Shown here: positions 26,801 through 34,247 of the stretch, piece by piece
Position numbering within the stretch: position 1 is the stretch's first letter
Layout of the letters: the number at the start of each line of letters is the position of its first letter
NCBI GenBank assembly: GCA_020639295.1
Contig: JACKGY010000004.1
Coordinates: 496,001 to 560,000, forward strand
DNA length: 64,000 bases
From: Planctomycetota bacterium
GTDB lineage: Bacteria > Planctomycetota > GCA-002687715 > DRQF01
Direction of reading: 5' to 3'
Position numbers and translations under genes: made by a program
The notes under the pieces: generated by a model
Told to the model about the DNA's origin: nothing
The model's input: only the letters and a program-made list of their open reading frames with translations
Databases searched by the model: none

Positions 26801-28830
26801 CGCTCAATCCCGACCTGGTCGAAGGCCAGGGCCTGAGCGGCGCGGCCGGCGGCAACGGTGGCCAGGCCCAGCTTCGTTTTTACTCGCGTGCGCTGCGCAA
26901 GATCGTCACCCGCAACACCTCGGCCGGCAGCAAGGCGCCGCCGCTCGCCTTCATCTTTCCGATCTCGGTCGAGCTCACCGGCAACGAGGGTTACCGGGGG
27001 CCGGAGTTCAACGGCAACGGCAGCCCGCAGAACGAATACCTGCAGGTCGGCCGGGCCCAGCTCGTGCCCAGCCTGAGGAGTTTCGCCGCCCATCGCATCG
27101 AGTGGATCGCCTACACCGGGGTCGACCGGCAACGGAATTCCTTCGTCTTCAACGCCAAGAACCGGCTCAACACCGTCTGCCGCCTGTTCTCGAACTACGT
27201 CGGCCAGGCCTTGCTGGGCAACCTGGCCACCCGCCCCGATCCGGCGGCGATCGCGGCGCAGTTCAACTGGCGCTTCCGGGCCGGAACCGACCAGTTCGGC
27301 TGGGACGATCCGACCGACGCCAACGATCGTCATGCCGGCGGCACGGCGGCGATTCCCTGCTTCCGGGTGAGCACCGTCGGCGGCAACCCTCTCGGCTATG
27401 GTGACTGCGTCACGCTGATGCGAGCGGACAACGGCGCCCGCGAGCTGGCCTTCGTCTCCTGGGCCTGGAACGACTGGGCCGCGCTCACGTCGAACGTGCG
27501 CAGCCGCGTGCTCCAGATCGGCCTGCCGCAGGTGGCCAACTCGAACCTCGCCAACTCCGACGACGTCAGCGACCGGCGACGCTACGCCCGCCTGGTCAAG
27601 TTCCCCAGCGGCGAACTGCCGCTGATCGACGCCAACGGCGATGCCAACATCGGCATGACCGCGGCCCAGGGCCAGGTCGACGGCCATCTCGACGAGGTCC
27701 GGCTGCGGACGCTGGCGCGCGAGCAGTTCACGCTCTGGGACGAGAGCGTGGCCGCCTACGGTGGCGGCGTCACCCCGCCGCGGCCCTATCCGCTCGGCGT
27801 CGACGGCGACGCCACCGAGATCCCGATCGTCGGCTCGCTCTGGGTACCCAGGCTGCCGCAGTCCTTCACCTCGACCAACGGCTTCGTCACCGTCAACTGG
27901 CTGCCGGACGGTCGCCAGCTCGACCTGGTCGACCCGCTCGCGGTTCTCCAGGGCGACGCCGGACTGGTGATGATCGACGACGAGATCATCGCCTTCCGCG
28001 AACTCGATCAGAGCCCGACCAGCGGCGGCTACGTCCTCCGTGACTGCGAACGCGGCTTCATGAACACGGAGCGCAAGGACCACTCCTTCGGCGCCCGGAT
28101 CGTGTTCCTCGACTTCCGCCCGGTCAGTCGGCTGGCGCAGCAGATCCAGCCGGACGACGCGGACCTGCTCGTGGTCGACGGCCAGGACTTCGGCATCACC
28201 GACATCAACGAACGCAGCGGCGGCACGGTGCTGATCGACCGCGAGATGGTCCACTTCAGCCGGATCGACCAGAACGTGATGCGGATGCCGCAGCACGTCG
28301 ATCCGGCCAGCGGCGACAGGGTCGGCATCTTCCGAGGCCGTTACGGCACGCGGCGGGGTTCGCATGCCCAGGACGCCATCGTCCTCGACATGCCCTTCCG
28401 CTACTGGGACCGCTACGCGCCGGCCTGCGACGATCCGGAACTGGCCTTCTACGAGTTCTCGGTCAACCAGCCGCGTTCCTTCTTCAAGCGCATCTCCTGG
28501 CGGACGCGCTACGAGAAGCCGCACATCCGGGTCGAGCTGCTCTGCCGCCTCGACCCGACCGTGCCCTGGGACCTGCCGCCCGAGCGCAGCGGTGGCCGCC
28601 TGGTCCGCTTCGGCGGCGATTCCGGGACCAGCCAGGACAAGCTGGAGGAGGCCCTCCTCAACGTCGACGGCAAGGGCATGGAGGTGCGGGTCTTCTTCGT
28701 CTACGAGCCCGAGGCCTTCGATCCCGACGAGCTCCGGATCAACGACTGGAAGGAGACGCCGCGGTTGCTCGACCTCGAGCTGCGCTACCTGGCCGCCCCC
28801 TGGGTGCTCCAGCGGGAGGAGTTGCGATGA
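23824..28830 (+). CDS. Giant GspK-like pseudopilin (1668 residues)
   Basis: The N-terminus CRGDRG|VALIVVLSVLAMLL is a prepilin-type site without Glu at +5, the hallmark of GspK, the tip pseudopilin of type II systems. The HPVNVNACSREVLLLLLEGL element at about 360-380 matches the helix-hairpin-helix-like segment of the GspK family. Residues about 600-800 carry a LamG-like beta sandwich (FVLEFFLKPRSWGGGVGLFS, TWYHLGFQVEGS). The rest is long, beta-rich and unrecognised. GspK is normally about 320 residues, so this protein is roughly five times larger and would make a large tip structure. It lies between GspH-like and GspJ-like genes, with 4-nt overlaps on both sides. Confidence 0.8.
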   Translation: MTRSLECRGDRGVALIVVLSVLAMLLVIATPFVLQAKKDYQSSLTTAEQRRARRIAESALLQAKLGLEATNQGLEHAGGGAATPWWDDAAELGVDAHPDFLREFGGGRARYMGDPRGDLWSIAVRDEQAFVNADSAPPFLWSGLLGRAELSRDHAPSDGVLQVDSTAGFPAENGKVVIGGRVLSYRKTTPDSFQGVQLEEAYPKGAWVLNKSAWDLALYSIRSPRAAGGITSMPSLTAIKELALYGSQALDEAELDRILGPFTVYGARDAVSGWLSAQSLVADVDPDAFDEKRGQPVRVANPDFFNEGTIVRLADAAGAEYHVVSAVRRRGGEGVLYLVEPVTRVFDWRESSVAARMRHPVNVNACSREVLLLLLEGLEYAGGARRFSDPNDRIGPQLAANIAEVMIKNRPLRGIEHLVQLLSAMYQVKAGTFSGGGAIDAAQVTIPGYERVEMRPEHALAVVQNAINPNHRLLIGSTMPMSFVSGDYFSVEAGASVNDASGSELARHRIREVFRSAPVAELRYRLDSQADFEAPILSGRGARYIETHPNPVARFVSSSARPEQRLLRFMHDFEEPGGLGIFPSTTEGDIRLQPARLYGGWTEHFDGALSGIAARGVPGKGTRLGPEFIDPEGFPLRATAFPLELGVSGRSAGRGRAAATVADGRGLNPFVLEFFLKPRSWGGGVGLFSAYGRDPALDKIEAWYESSDRSLRLKVHDVALDDPRFAVESAAEVSWSPRSGRLEDDTWYHLGFQVEGSKPGQIALHVDGFKRGKSKFISTLSGAMNESADTFSVEDANDWPDEGAFLIGTEVVNAVRTTGNDFQVFQNPNGAGAPGGRGVRGTEALSHRAGETVTLFGYSAVLSHFDADQAGEVLGEGGAALESELRPFDYGALVGDETDVIKLPMNLTLGVEILDLPAVTELELRTFADGDLAVEQECFQSSGGYAIIVAPEFPGDNELDEIGDLSDWNIVQMIRYESRDDEKLLGVSAVNDPLNPDLVEGQGLSGAAGGNGGQAQLRFYSRALRKIVTRNTSAGSKAPPLAFIFPISVELTGNEGYRGPEFNGNGSPQNEYLQVGRAQLVPSLRSFAAHRIEWIAYTGVDRQRNSFVFNAKNRLNTVCRLFSNYVGQALLGNLATRPDPAAIAAQFNWRFRAGTDQFGWDDPTDANDRHAGGTAAIPCFRVSTVGGNPLGYGDCVTLMRADNGARELAFVSWAWNDWAALTSNVRSRVLQIGLPQVANSNLANSDDVSDRRRYARLVKFPSGELPLIDANGDANIGMTAAQGQVDGHLDEVRLRTLAREQFTLWDESVAAYGGGVTPPRPYPLGVDGDATEIPIVGSLWVPRLPQSFTSTNGFVTVNWLPDGRQLDLVDPLAVLQGDAGLVMIDDEIIAFRELDQSPTSGGYVLRDCERGFMNTERKDHSFGARIVFLDFRPVSRLAQQIQPDDADLLVVDGQDFGITDINERSGGTVLIDREMVHFSRIDQNVMRMPQHVDPASGDRVGIFRGRYGTRRGSHAQDAIVLDMPFRYWDRYAPACDDPELAFYEFSVNQPRSFFKRISWRTRYEKPHIRVELLCRLDPTVPWDLPPERSGGRLVRFGGDSGTSQDKLEEALLNVDGKGMEVRVFFVYEPEAFDPDELRINDWKETPRLLDLELRYLAAPWVLQREELR

Positions 28831-30176
28831 GCGGTGGACCGATCCACGGGCCGGTGTGCCGAGGAGGCCGCGCGTGGCGGGCCCGCCAGGCCGCGCGTGG
28901 TGCGCTCGGCGTCACCCTGATCGAACTCCTGGTGGCGATGACCATCTTCTCGGTGCTGGGCATCTTTCTGTTCAGCCTGATGCGCAACTCGCTGTCGATC
29001 TACCGGAGCTCGAACGCCTCCGGCGAGCTCTACGACAAGTTCGACCAGGCCGTGGGCGTGCTCGAGGACGACCTCGTCGCCACCGCGGTGGGTGACCCCG
29101 AGGGCGCGGGCCTCAAGCTCGAGTTCCGGCTGTCGCATGATCGACCCTGGGTGCCGCCGACCGAGGCGCAGGCCGACCAGGCCAGCCTCGCCCGCAACCA
29201 GTTCGCCGCCGGCGACCCCCGCTCCTTCTTGCTCCGTTTCGTCCGCAGCTTTCCGGGCGGCGAGCTCAACGACACCATCGGTCGTTTCGCCGGCACCTAC
29301 GCCGATGCCGAGGCCGTCATCGACGGCGTCGACGACCTCGAGGAGAGCCGGGCCCGCGAGATCCTCGATCGCCGGCGCAAGGGCCTCTCGACGAACGAGG
29401 ACGAGAAGGACGAACAGAATCGCAAGCCCGGACTGAAGCCGCCGGCCAACCTGATGGAGGTGATGTACTTCCTCGATCGCGGGCCGGAGGATCTCGCCGG
29501 TACCTTCACGCTCTACCGGGCGATCCGCTCGCCGGTGGGCGGCGAGGGCTCCTTCTTCGACCAGCGCACGATCGAGCGCATGACGCCCGCCTGGGTGGAA
29601 GCCCACGCGACGCCGCTGGTCTCCGGAGTCCTCTTCTTCGGCGTGGTCCTCTGGGGCCAGAACACGACCAGCTGGGCCACCGACCGCTGCCTCGACGGCG
29701 AAGGCCTCGGCGCCCGTGGTGCCCGGGAAATCGCCGAGCTCTGGTGGGACAGCAGCCGGAGCCGCTACGACGCGTTCTCGCTCAATCGTGGGCAGGCCTC
29801 GGCCGGCTACTTCGAGGACGACGTCTTCCCGGCCAAGGCGCAGATCGTGCTGACCGTGGTGCCCGAGGGCATCGAGGAACCGGACGCCCGGCTGCTCACG
29901 CCGCTCAACGCGCAGGGCAAGAACCTGCGCGTCGACGATCCCGAGCTCTTCGATCCGGCCGGCGGCGAGGCGCCGGGCTATTTCCGCATCGACGACGAGT
30001 GGTTCAAGCTGCGGTCCGCGAGCGGTCGCGACCTCGTCGTCAACCGCGGCGCGCGCCAGAGCACGGCCGCGAAGCACGATGCCGGCCAGCCGGTGCTGGT
30101 GGGGCGGACCTTCCGGGTGACCGTCGACATTCCGGCGCATCGGTCATGGTTCCGTGGTCCGGGAGAGAAGCGATGA
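28827..30176 (+). CDS. Pseudopilin, GspJ-like
   Basis: A 449-residue protein with a long basic leader and the prepilin site RGALG|VTLIELLVAMTIFSVL (after G28, Glu at +5). The following FLFSLMRNSLSIYRSS and the segment FDQAVGVLEDDLVAT are typical of GspJ-type minor pseudopilins. It is about twice the usual GspJ length, with extra alpha/beta sequence after residue 200. The next start codon overlaps its stop (ATGA). The Ala/Arg-rich leader of 28 residues is longer than usual; no better internal start is evident. Confidence 0.82.
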   Translation: MSGGPIHGPVCRGGRAWRARQAARGALGVTLIELLVAMTIFSVLGIFLFSLMRNSLSIYRSSNASGELYDKFDQAVGVLEDDLVATAVGDPEGAGLKLEFRLSHDRPWVPPTEAQADQASLARNQFAAGDPRSFLLRFVRSFPGGELNDTIGRFAGTYADAEAVIDGVDDLEESRAREILDRRRKGLSTNEDEKDEQNRKPGLKPPANLMEVMYFLDRGPEDLAGTFTLYRAIRSPVGGEGSFFDQRTIERMTPAWVEAHATPLVSGVLFFGVVLWGQNTTSWATDRCLDGEGLGARGAREIAELWWDSSRSRYDAFSLNRGQASAGYFEDDVFPAKAQIVLTVVPEGIEEPDARLLTPLNAQGKNLRVDDPELFDPAGGEAPGYFRIDDEWFKLRSASGRDLVVNRGARQSTAAKHDAGQPVLVGRTFRVTVDIPAHRSWFRGPGEKR

Positions 30177-30676
30177 GCGACCGACGACCGGCGTCCGCCG
30201 CGGCGGGCTTCACCCTGATCGAGGTCCTGGTGGCGATGAGCGTGCTGCTGATCGGCATGACCGGGATCATCACGCTGTTCTCGACCGGTCTCGGTCTCGA
30301 ACGGCGCGGCAGTCTCGCGGTCGACGCCGCCGTGGCTCTCGAGGACGTCATGCCCGAGGTCCGGCGGCAGATCGAGGAACGGCTCGGTGAGGATGGCGGC
30401 GTCGACGCCGTCGATCTGCCGCGCAATCCCATTCCCGGCTGGGTCGGACTCGACTACCTGGCCCGGGCCCGGCGGATGCCGGAATCGAACAACCCCAGCG
30501 CCTGGATGCTCGAGGTCCGCGTGATCCCGCGCGGCGTACCCGAGGACCAGGGCCTGAGCTACGGATATCTCCCGGCTCGCTTCGGCAGGACCTACGAGAC
30601 CCTGGTCCGCGAGGCCGAGCAGGAGAAACTGACGACCAATCGCGCCGGTCAGACCGGCAGAAGGGAGCCGCGATGA
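30173..30676 (+). CDS. Pseudopilin, GspI-like
   Basis: A 167-residue minor pseudopilin with the site SAAAG|FTLIEVLVAMSVLLIGMTG (after G12, Glu at +5). The FTLIEVLVAMxVL consensus and small size fit GspI, which with GspJ and GspK forms the tip complex that starts pseudopilus assembly. It overlaps both neighbours by 4 nt. The C-terminal end (EQEKLTTNRAGQTGRREPR) is polar and looks unstructured. Confidence 0.82.
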   Translation: MSDRRPASAAAGFTLIEVLVAMSVLLIGMTGIITLFSTGLGLERRGSLAVDAAVALEDVMPEVRRQIEERLGEDGGVDAVDLPRNPIPGWVGLDYLARARRMPESNNPSAWMLEVRVIPRGVPEDQGLSYGYLPARFGRTYETLVREAEQEKLTTNRAGQTGRREPR

Positions 30677-32163
30677 GAAGCCCGATGAAGGTCCTCCTCT
30701 CCATGATCATCGTCCTGATGTTCGCGCTGACGCTGAAGGCCGAGATCATCTTCCTCAAGGACGGGCGCCTCCTGCACGTGAAGGTGCTGTCCGGCGACGA
30801 ACGCGGCATCGCGGTGGAGCGCCTCGACAACGGCGGCCGCTTGTTCCTGCGCTGGGATCATCTGCGCGAGCGTGATCGCAAGCGTCTGCGCATCGAATTC
30901 GGCCTCGAGGACGACGACTCCGGTTCCGATCTCCTCATGCCGGGGCATCGGATCCACGTCCGCAAGGGCGACTACGTCGATGGTCTGGTGATCGAGGAGA
31001 CCCAGGACAAGGTCGTGGTCATGCGCGAGGGTGGCCGGGTCGAGTACCTGCGCGCCGCGGTGCGGCGGATCGAGGAACGGCAGGTGAGCGTCTTCGACGT
31101 CTACACCCCCGAGGAACTCTACCAGCAGCATCTCGCCGAGATCCAGCCGGTCGACGGCGACGTCGTGGGTCACTTCGAGATGGCCCGCTGGGCCGCCAAG
31201 GTCGAGGTCTACCACGAGGCCATCGGTCACTACCTCAAGGTTCGCGAGGCCGACCCCGAATACAAGGCCGAGTTCATCGAGAACCAGCTCAAGCGGCTCG
31301 AGATCCTCGACCGCAACAAGGAGCTGCGCGACGCGATCCGTCTTGCCGAGCGGGCCGGCAACAACCACAAGTACGGCGAGTGCCTGGCCTACTTCGACGA
31401 GATCCTGGCCGCCAGCGGACTCGACCCCGAGCTCAAGAAGGAGGTCGAGAAGAAGAAGGATCGCTACGTCAAGAAGCGCTGGAAGTACTTCTCCGAGCTG
31501 GTGGTCAAGACCTACCACCGCGAGGTGCGGAAGCGCCTGAAGGACATCGCGCAGAGCAAGGACATCCGCTCGACCGACGCCGAGAAGGCCCTCGGCATCC
31601 AGAAGGCGATGAGCTACTGCCGCTCGCAGCTCCACAAGGACATCGTCGAGGAGATCGCCCGGCGCCACGAACTCGAGCCCAAGAAGGAGGTCGAGGAGAT
31701 GTGGAAGAACCGCAAGTTCAACATCAAGCTCTCGGCGACCTACGGCTCGGGAACCTTCATCGTCGAGAGCGCCGGCGGCGGCAACAACGGTGGCCTCCAG
31801 GACGCCCAGCTCAATCGTCGGGTGCAGGAGGCGCGCCTGCGGGCCCGACGCGCCGACCTGGCGCGCGCCGAGGCGCGGAGCGGCGGCAACCAGCAGGATC
31901 AGCAGCAGGCGGCGCAGCCCAAGCTGATCAGCAAGGACGAGTGGTGGGTTCAGGTCGACTCCGTGCAGCGCGAGTTCTTCCTGCGCGCCTACTACGCCGA
32001 GCACTGCGGGCAGATGCAGGTGATCTCCAGCTCCTGGCGCGTCTGCCAGACCTGTGGCGGCACCGGCACGATCAAGCAGCTCGGCGCCCAGGGTGGCTAC
32101 ACCAAGGTGACTTGCCCGCGCAGTCACGGTTTGAAGGGCGACAAGGTCATCTACTACAAGTAG
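30673..32163 (+). CDS. Exported protein of unknown function with C-terminal Cys motif
   Basis: A 496-residue protein not recognised as any known family. A signal peptide (MRSPMKVLLSMIIVLMFALTLKA) is followed by a beta-rich segment of two SH3-like or Sm-like repeats at about 25-135 (FLKDGRLLHVKVLSGDE, VRKGDYVDGLVIEE). A helical, very Lys/Glu-rich region runs from about 150 to 410. At the end lies CQTCGGTG near residue 458 and VTCP near 479, like half of a DnaJ-type zinc finger. It is the last gene of the pseudopilin operon (4-nt overlap with the GspI-like gene), so it may be an accessory factor of that system, possibly a chaperone. Confidence 0.6.
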   Translation: MRSPMKVLLSMIIVLMFALTLKAEIIFLKDGRLLHVKVLSGDERGIAVERLDNGGRLFLRWDHLRERDRKRLRIEFGLEDDDSGSDLLMPGHRIHVRKGDYVDGLVIEETQDKVVVMREGGRVEYLRAAVRRIEERQVSVFDVYTPEELYQQHLAEIQPVDGDVVGHFEMARWAAKVEVYHEAIGHYLKVREADPEYKAEFIENQLKRLEILDRNKELRDAIRLAERAGNNHKYGECLAYFDEILAASGLDPELKKEVEKKKDRYVKKRWKYFSELVVKTYHREVRKRLKDIAQSKDIRSTDAEKALGIQKAMSYCRSQLHKDIVEEIARRHELEPKKEVEEMWKNRKFNIKLSATYGSGTFIVESAGGGNNGGLQDAQLNRRVQEARLRARRADLARAEARSGGNQQDQQQAAQPKLISKDEWWVQVDSVQREFFLRAYYAEHCGQMQVISSSWRVCQTCGGTGTIKQLGAQGGYTKVTCPRSHGLKGDKVIYYK

Positions 32164-32217
32164 GGAACGGTGGCCCCGTCGGCCGCTCCGTCCATGCTGT
32201 TCCGAGGAGTCGCCGTC

Positions 32218-33234
32218 ATGAGAGTGCCGCTGGTCGTCCTGCTCGGTCTCGTCTGCCTGGGTTGCCGGTCGACGCCCAACCTGCGCGAGGCGCGGGTCGA
32301 GCCCCGGCCGGCCCTGACCGGGTCCGATTCCGTGGAGGCGGAGGCAGCGCCGGCGGATGTCGGGCGCCGGGCCTTTCCCCAGCCGCTCGGCACCTCGGGG
32401 CGGGGGCCGGGCTTCCTGGCCTGGCCGCGCGCGGACGACCGCGTCGTCGCCACCGTCGGCGACGAGGAGCTACGCAAGAGCCAGGTCTTCGACGCGATGC
32501 TCGAGACCATGCCCGAGGAGACCCGCGGGACGATCGCCGTGCTCCTGGCGAATCGGGTGCTGGCGGCCGAGTGCGCCCGGCACGGCATCGAGGTTCCGGG
32601 GGAGGAGGTCGACGGCTGGTACCGCGCGCAGGAGAAGATCCTGCGCAGCCGGGCCGAGGCCGAGTTCGGGACCGGGGCCGACTTCTCGCGCTTCATGGAA
32701 CTCCGCTTCGGGCAGACTCCGGCCCAGTACGAGCGGACCGCCAAGGATCGGGAGCGCGCGCGCCGTCTGCTCGCCCGCCTGATCCGCTTCCAGGAGCTGC
32801 TCGAGGACCGGGTCGAGCTGCGCATCATCAGCGTCACCGATCGGAGCCTCGCCCAGCGACTGCGCGAGCAGGTCGACGTGGGCGCCGACTTCGAGATCCT
32901 GGCCGAGCAGTACAGCGTGCACCCCTCGGCCGAGTCCGGCGGGCTCATGGTCCCGGTCTGGCGCGGTACCCTGAACGCCGAGCTGGACCAGGTGGCCTTC
33001 GACCTGAGCCCCGGCGGCGTGAGCCCGGTGATCCATGCCCGCGACCAGGGTGGCCGTGACCGCTTCCAGATCATCAAGCTGGTCCGCCGTCTGCCCGGTC
33101 GTGCCCTCGGCTGGCGGGAGGTGGAGGACGAGGTCGTCGCCGGAATCGTCAGCCAGCCACTCAGCCAGGACGAGTGGTACATGTGGCAGCTCCGCCTGGA
33201 GCGCTCCGGGAAGATCAAGCTCCACGACCTCTGA
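32218..33234 (+). CDS. Parvulin-type peptidyl-prolyl isomerase lipoprotein
   Basis: A 338-residue exported protein. The ATG at 32218, with GAGGAG upstream, gives a lipoprotein-like leader (LVVLLGLVCLGC, lipid Cys probably C16; the lipobox is not ideal). The N-terminal half (residues about 80-190) is a SurA-type helical chaperone region. A parvulin domain lies at about 195-295: VELRIISVTD, ADFEILAEQYSVHPSAESGG, LDQVAFDLSPGGVSPVI. Such proteins help fold secreted and outer-membrane proteins. It sits directly after the pilus-like operon and 56 bp before scpB. Confidence 0.85.
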   Translation: MRVPLVVLLGLVCLGCRSTPNLREARVEPRPALTGSDSVEAEAAPADVGRRAFPQPLGTSGRGPGFLAWPRADDRVVATVGDEELRKSQVFDAMLETMPEETRGTIAVLLANRVLAAECARHGIEVPGEEVDGWYRAQEKILRSRAEAEFGTGADFSRFMELRFGQTPAQYERTAKDRERARRLLARLIRFQELLEDRVELRIISVTDRSLAQRLREQVDVGADFEILAEQYSVHPSAESGGLMVPVWRGTLNAELDQVAFDLSPGGVSPVIHARDQGGRDRFQIIKLVRRLPGRALGWREVEDEVVAGIVSQPLSQDEWYMWQLRLERSGKIKLHDL

Positions 33235-33290
33235 GCCCGGCGGCCCTGTCCCGAGGCCCTGTTAGCATGGCGCCGTCCCAGGAGACGACG

Positions 33291-34073
33291 ATGCCGGAAG
33301 TCCAGCCCGAGAGAGAGATCGAGAACCCGGTCGAGTCCGAGGTCACCGAGACGGTGGCGACCGCCGCGGACCAGGACGAGACCCTCGCCTCCAGCGACCA
33401 GGAGGCCGAGGGCGGGGACCCGGCCGGCGACGCCCCGGCGGACGATGGGGCCTCGACCGGGCGGGTCAGGATCGAGCGGGCGGCGCGGGACGAGAACCCG
33501 GGCGACGACGACGACGATGACGGTGGCGACGACGGCCGCCGCCGCCGGCCCTGGGCCCAAGCCCGGGTCGAGGCGACCATCGAAGCCCTGCTCTTCGCCT
33601 CGCCCGACGTGCTCGGTTTCCGTCAGATCCGCGGCATCCTCCCCGAGGACACGGTCAGCAACGAGGCCATCCGCGCCGCGTTGAAGGGCCTCGAGGAGCG
33701 CTACCAGGCCAAGGGCAGCGGGATCGTCCTGGCCGAGATCTCCGGCGGCTGGCAGATCCAGACCCGCGAGGAGCACTTCGACTTCGTCAGTCTCCTGGCC
33801 AAGGTCCGGATCGACGAGAAGATCACCCCGGCGACCCTCGAGACCCTGGCGATCATCGCCTACAAGCAGCCGATCACCCGGGCCGAGGTGGACGCCATCC
33901 GCGGCGTCGGTTCGGGGCAGATCGTGCGCAACCTCATGGACAAGAATCTGGTGAAGGTCGTCGGCCGGGTCGACCTGCCCGGAAGGCCCTTCCAGTACGG
34001 CACCACCAAGCACTTCCTCGATCACTTCGGCCTGAAGGGGCTGAAGGACTTGCCCCGGGGCAAGGACCTCTGA
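33291..34073 (+). CDS. scpB: Segregation and condensation protein B
   Basis: A 260-residue ScpB, a winged-helix dimer that joins ScpA (kleisin) and SMC in the bacterial condensin. The conserved core starts near residue 85 (ARVEATIEALLFASPDVL) and includes GIVLAEISGGWQIQTR, LETLAIIAYKQPITRAEVDAIRG and the final YGTTKHFLDHFGLKGLKDLP. The first 85 residues are an Asp/Glu-rich, low-complexity extension not seen in short ScpB proteins. The ATG at 33291 follows AGGAGA at a 5-nt spacing and is preferred over the ATG at 33267. scpA is not adjacent. Confidence 0.9.
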   Translation: MPEVQPEREIENPVESEVTETVATAADQDETLASSDQEAEGGDPAGDAPADDGASTGRVRIERAARDENPGDDDDDDGGDDGRRRRPWAQARVEATIEALLFASPDVLGFRQIRGILPEDTVSNEAIRAALKGLEERYQAKGSGIVLAEISGGWQIQTREEHFDFVSLLAKVRIDEKITPATLETLAIIAYKQPITRAEVDAIRGVGSGQIVRNLMDKNLVKVVGRVDLPGRPFQYGTTKHFLDHFGLKGLKDLPRGKDL

Positions 34074-34131
34074 TCGGGACCGGCGCCGGAGCATCTTGCC
34101 GGGCAGGAGCTTAGGGCGAAACGGGCCGTTC

Positions 34132-34159
34132 TTGTCTCGGCGCGTCCCGCCCGTATAAT
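34132..34159 (+). promoter_or_regulatory. Promoter of the PpiD-like gene
   Basis: TTGTCT at 34132-34137, a 16-bp spacer and a perfect TATAAT at 34154-34159. The start codon at 34248 lies about 80 nt beyond the expected transcription start. Confidence 0.68.
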
Positions 34160-34247
34160 TCGCGATCCTCCTGGGGTGGCGATCCGGCCTCGCCTGGCTG
34201 CCGTCGACTCTCTCAAGTGGCTACGCACTCACGACTTGGAGTCATCG

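Noticed and set aside
23455..28524. 1689-residue open frame on the minus strand opposite the GspK-like gene
   Set aside because: Same codon-complement effect. The plus frame has a prepilin signal, LamG-like motifs and coupled overlaps; the minus translation has low complexity and no motif.
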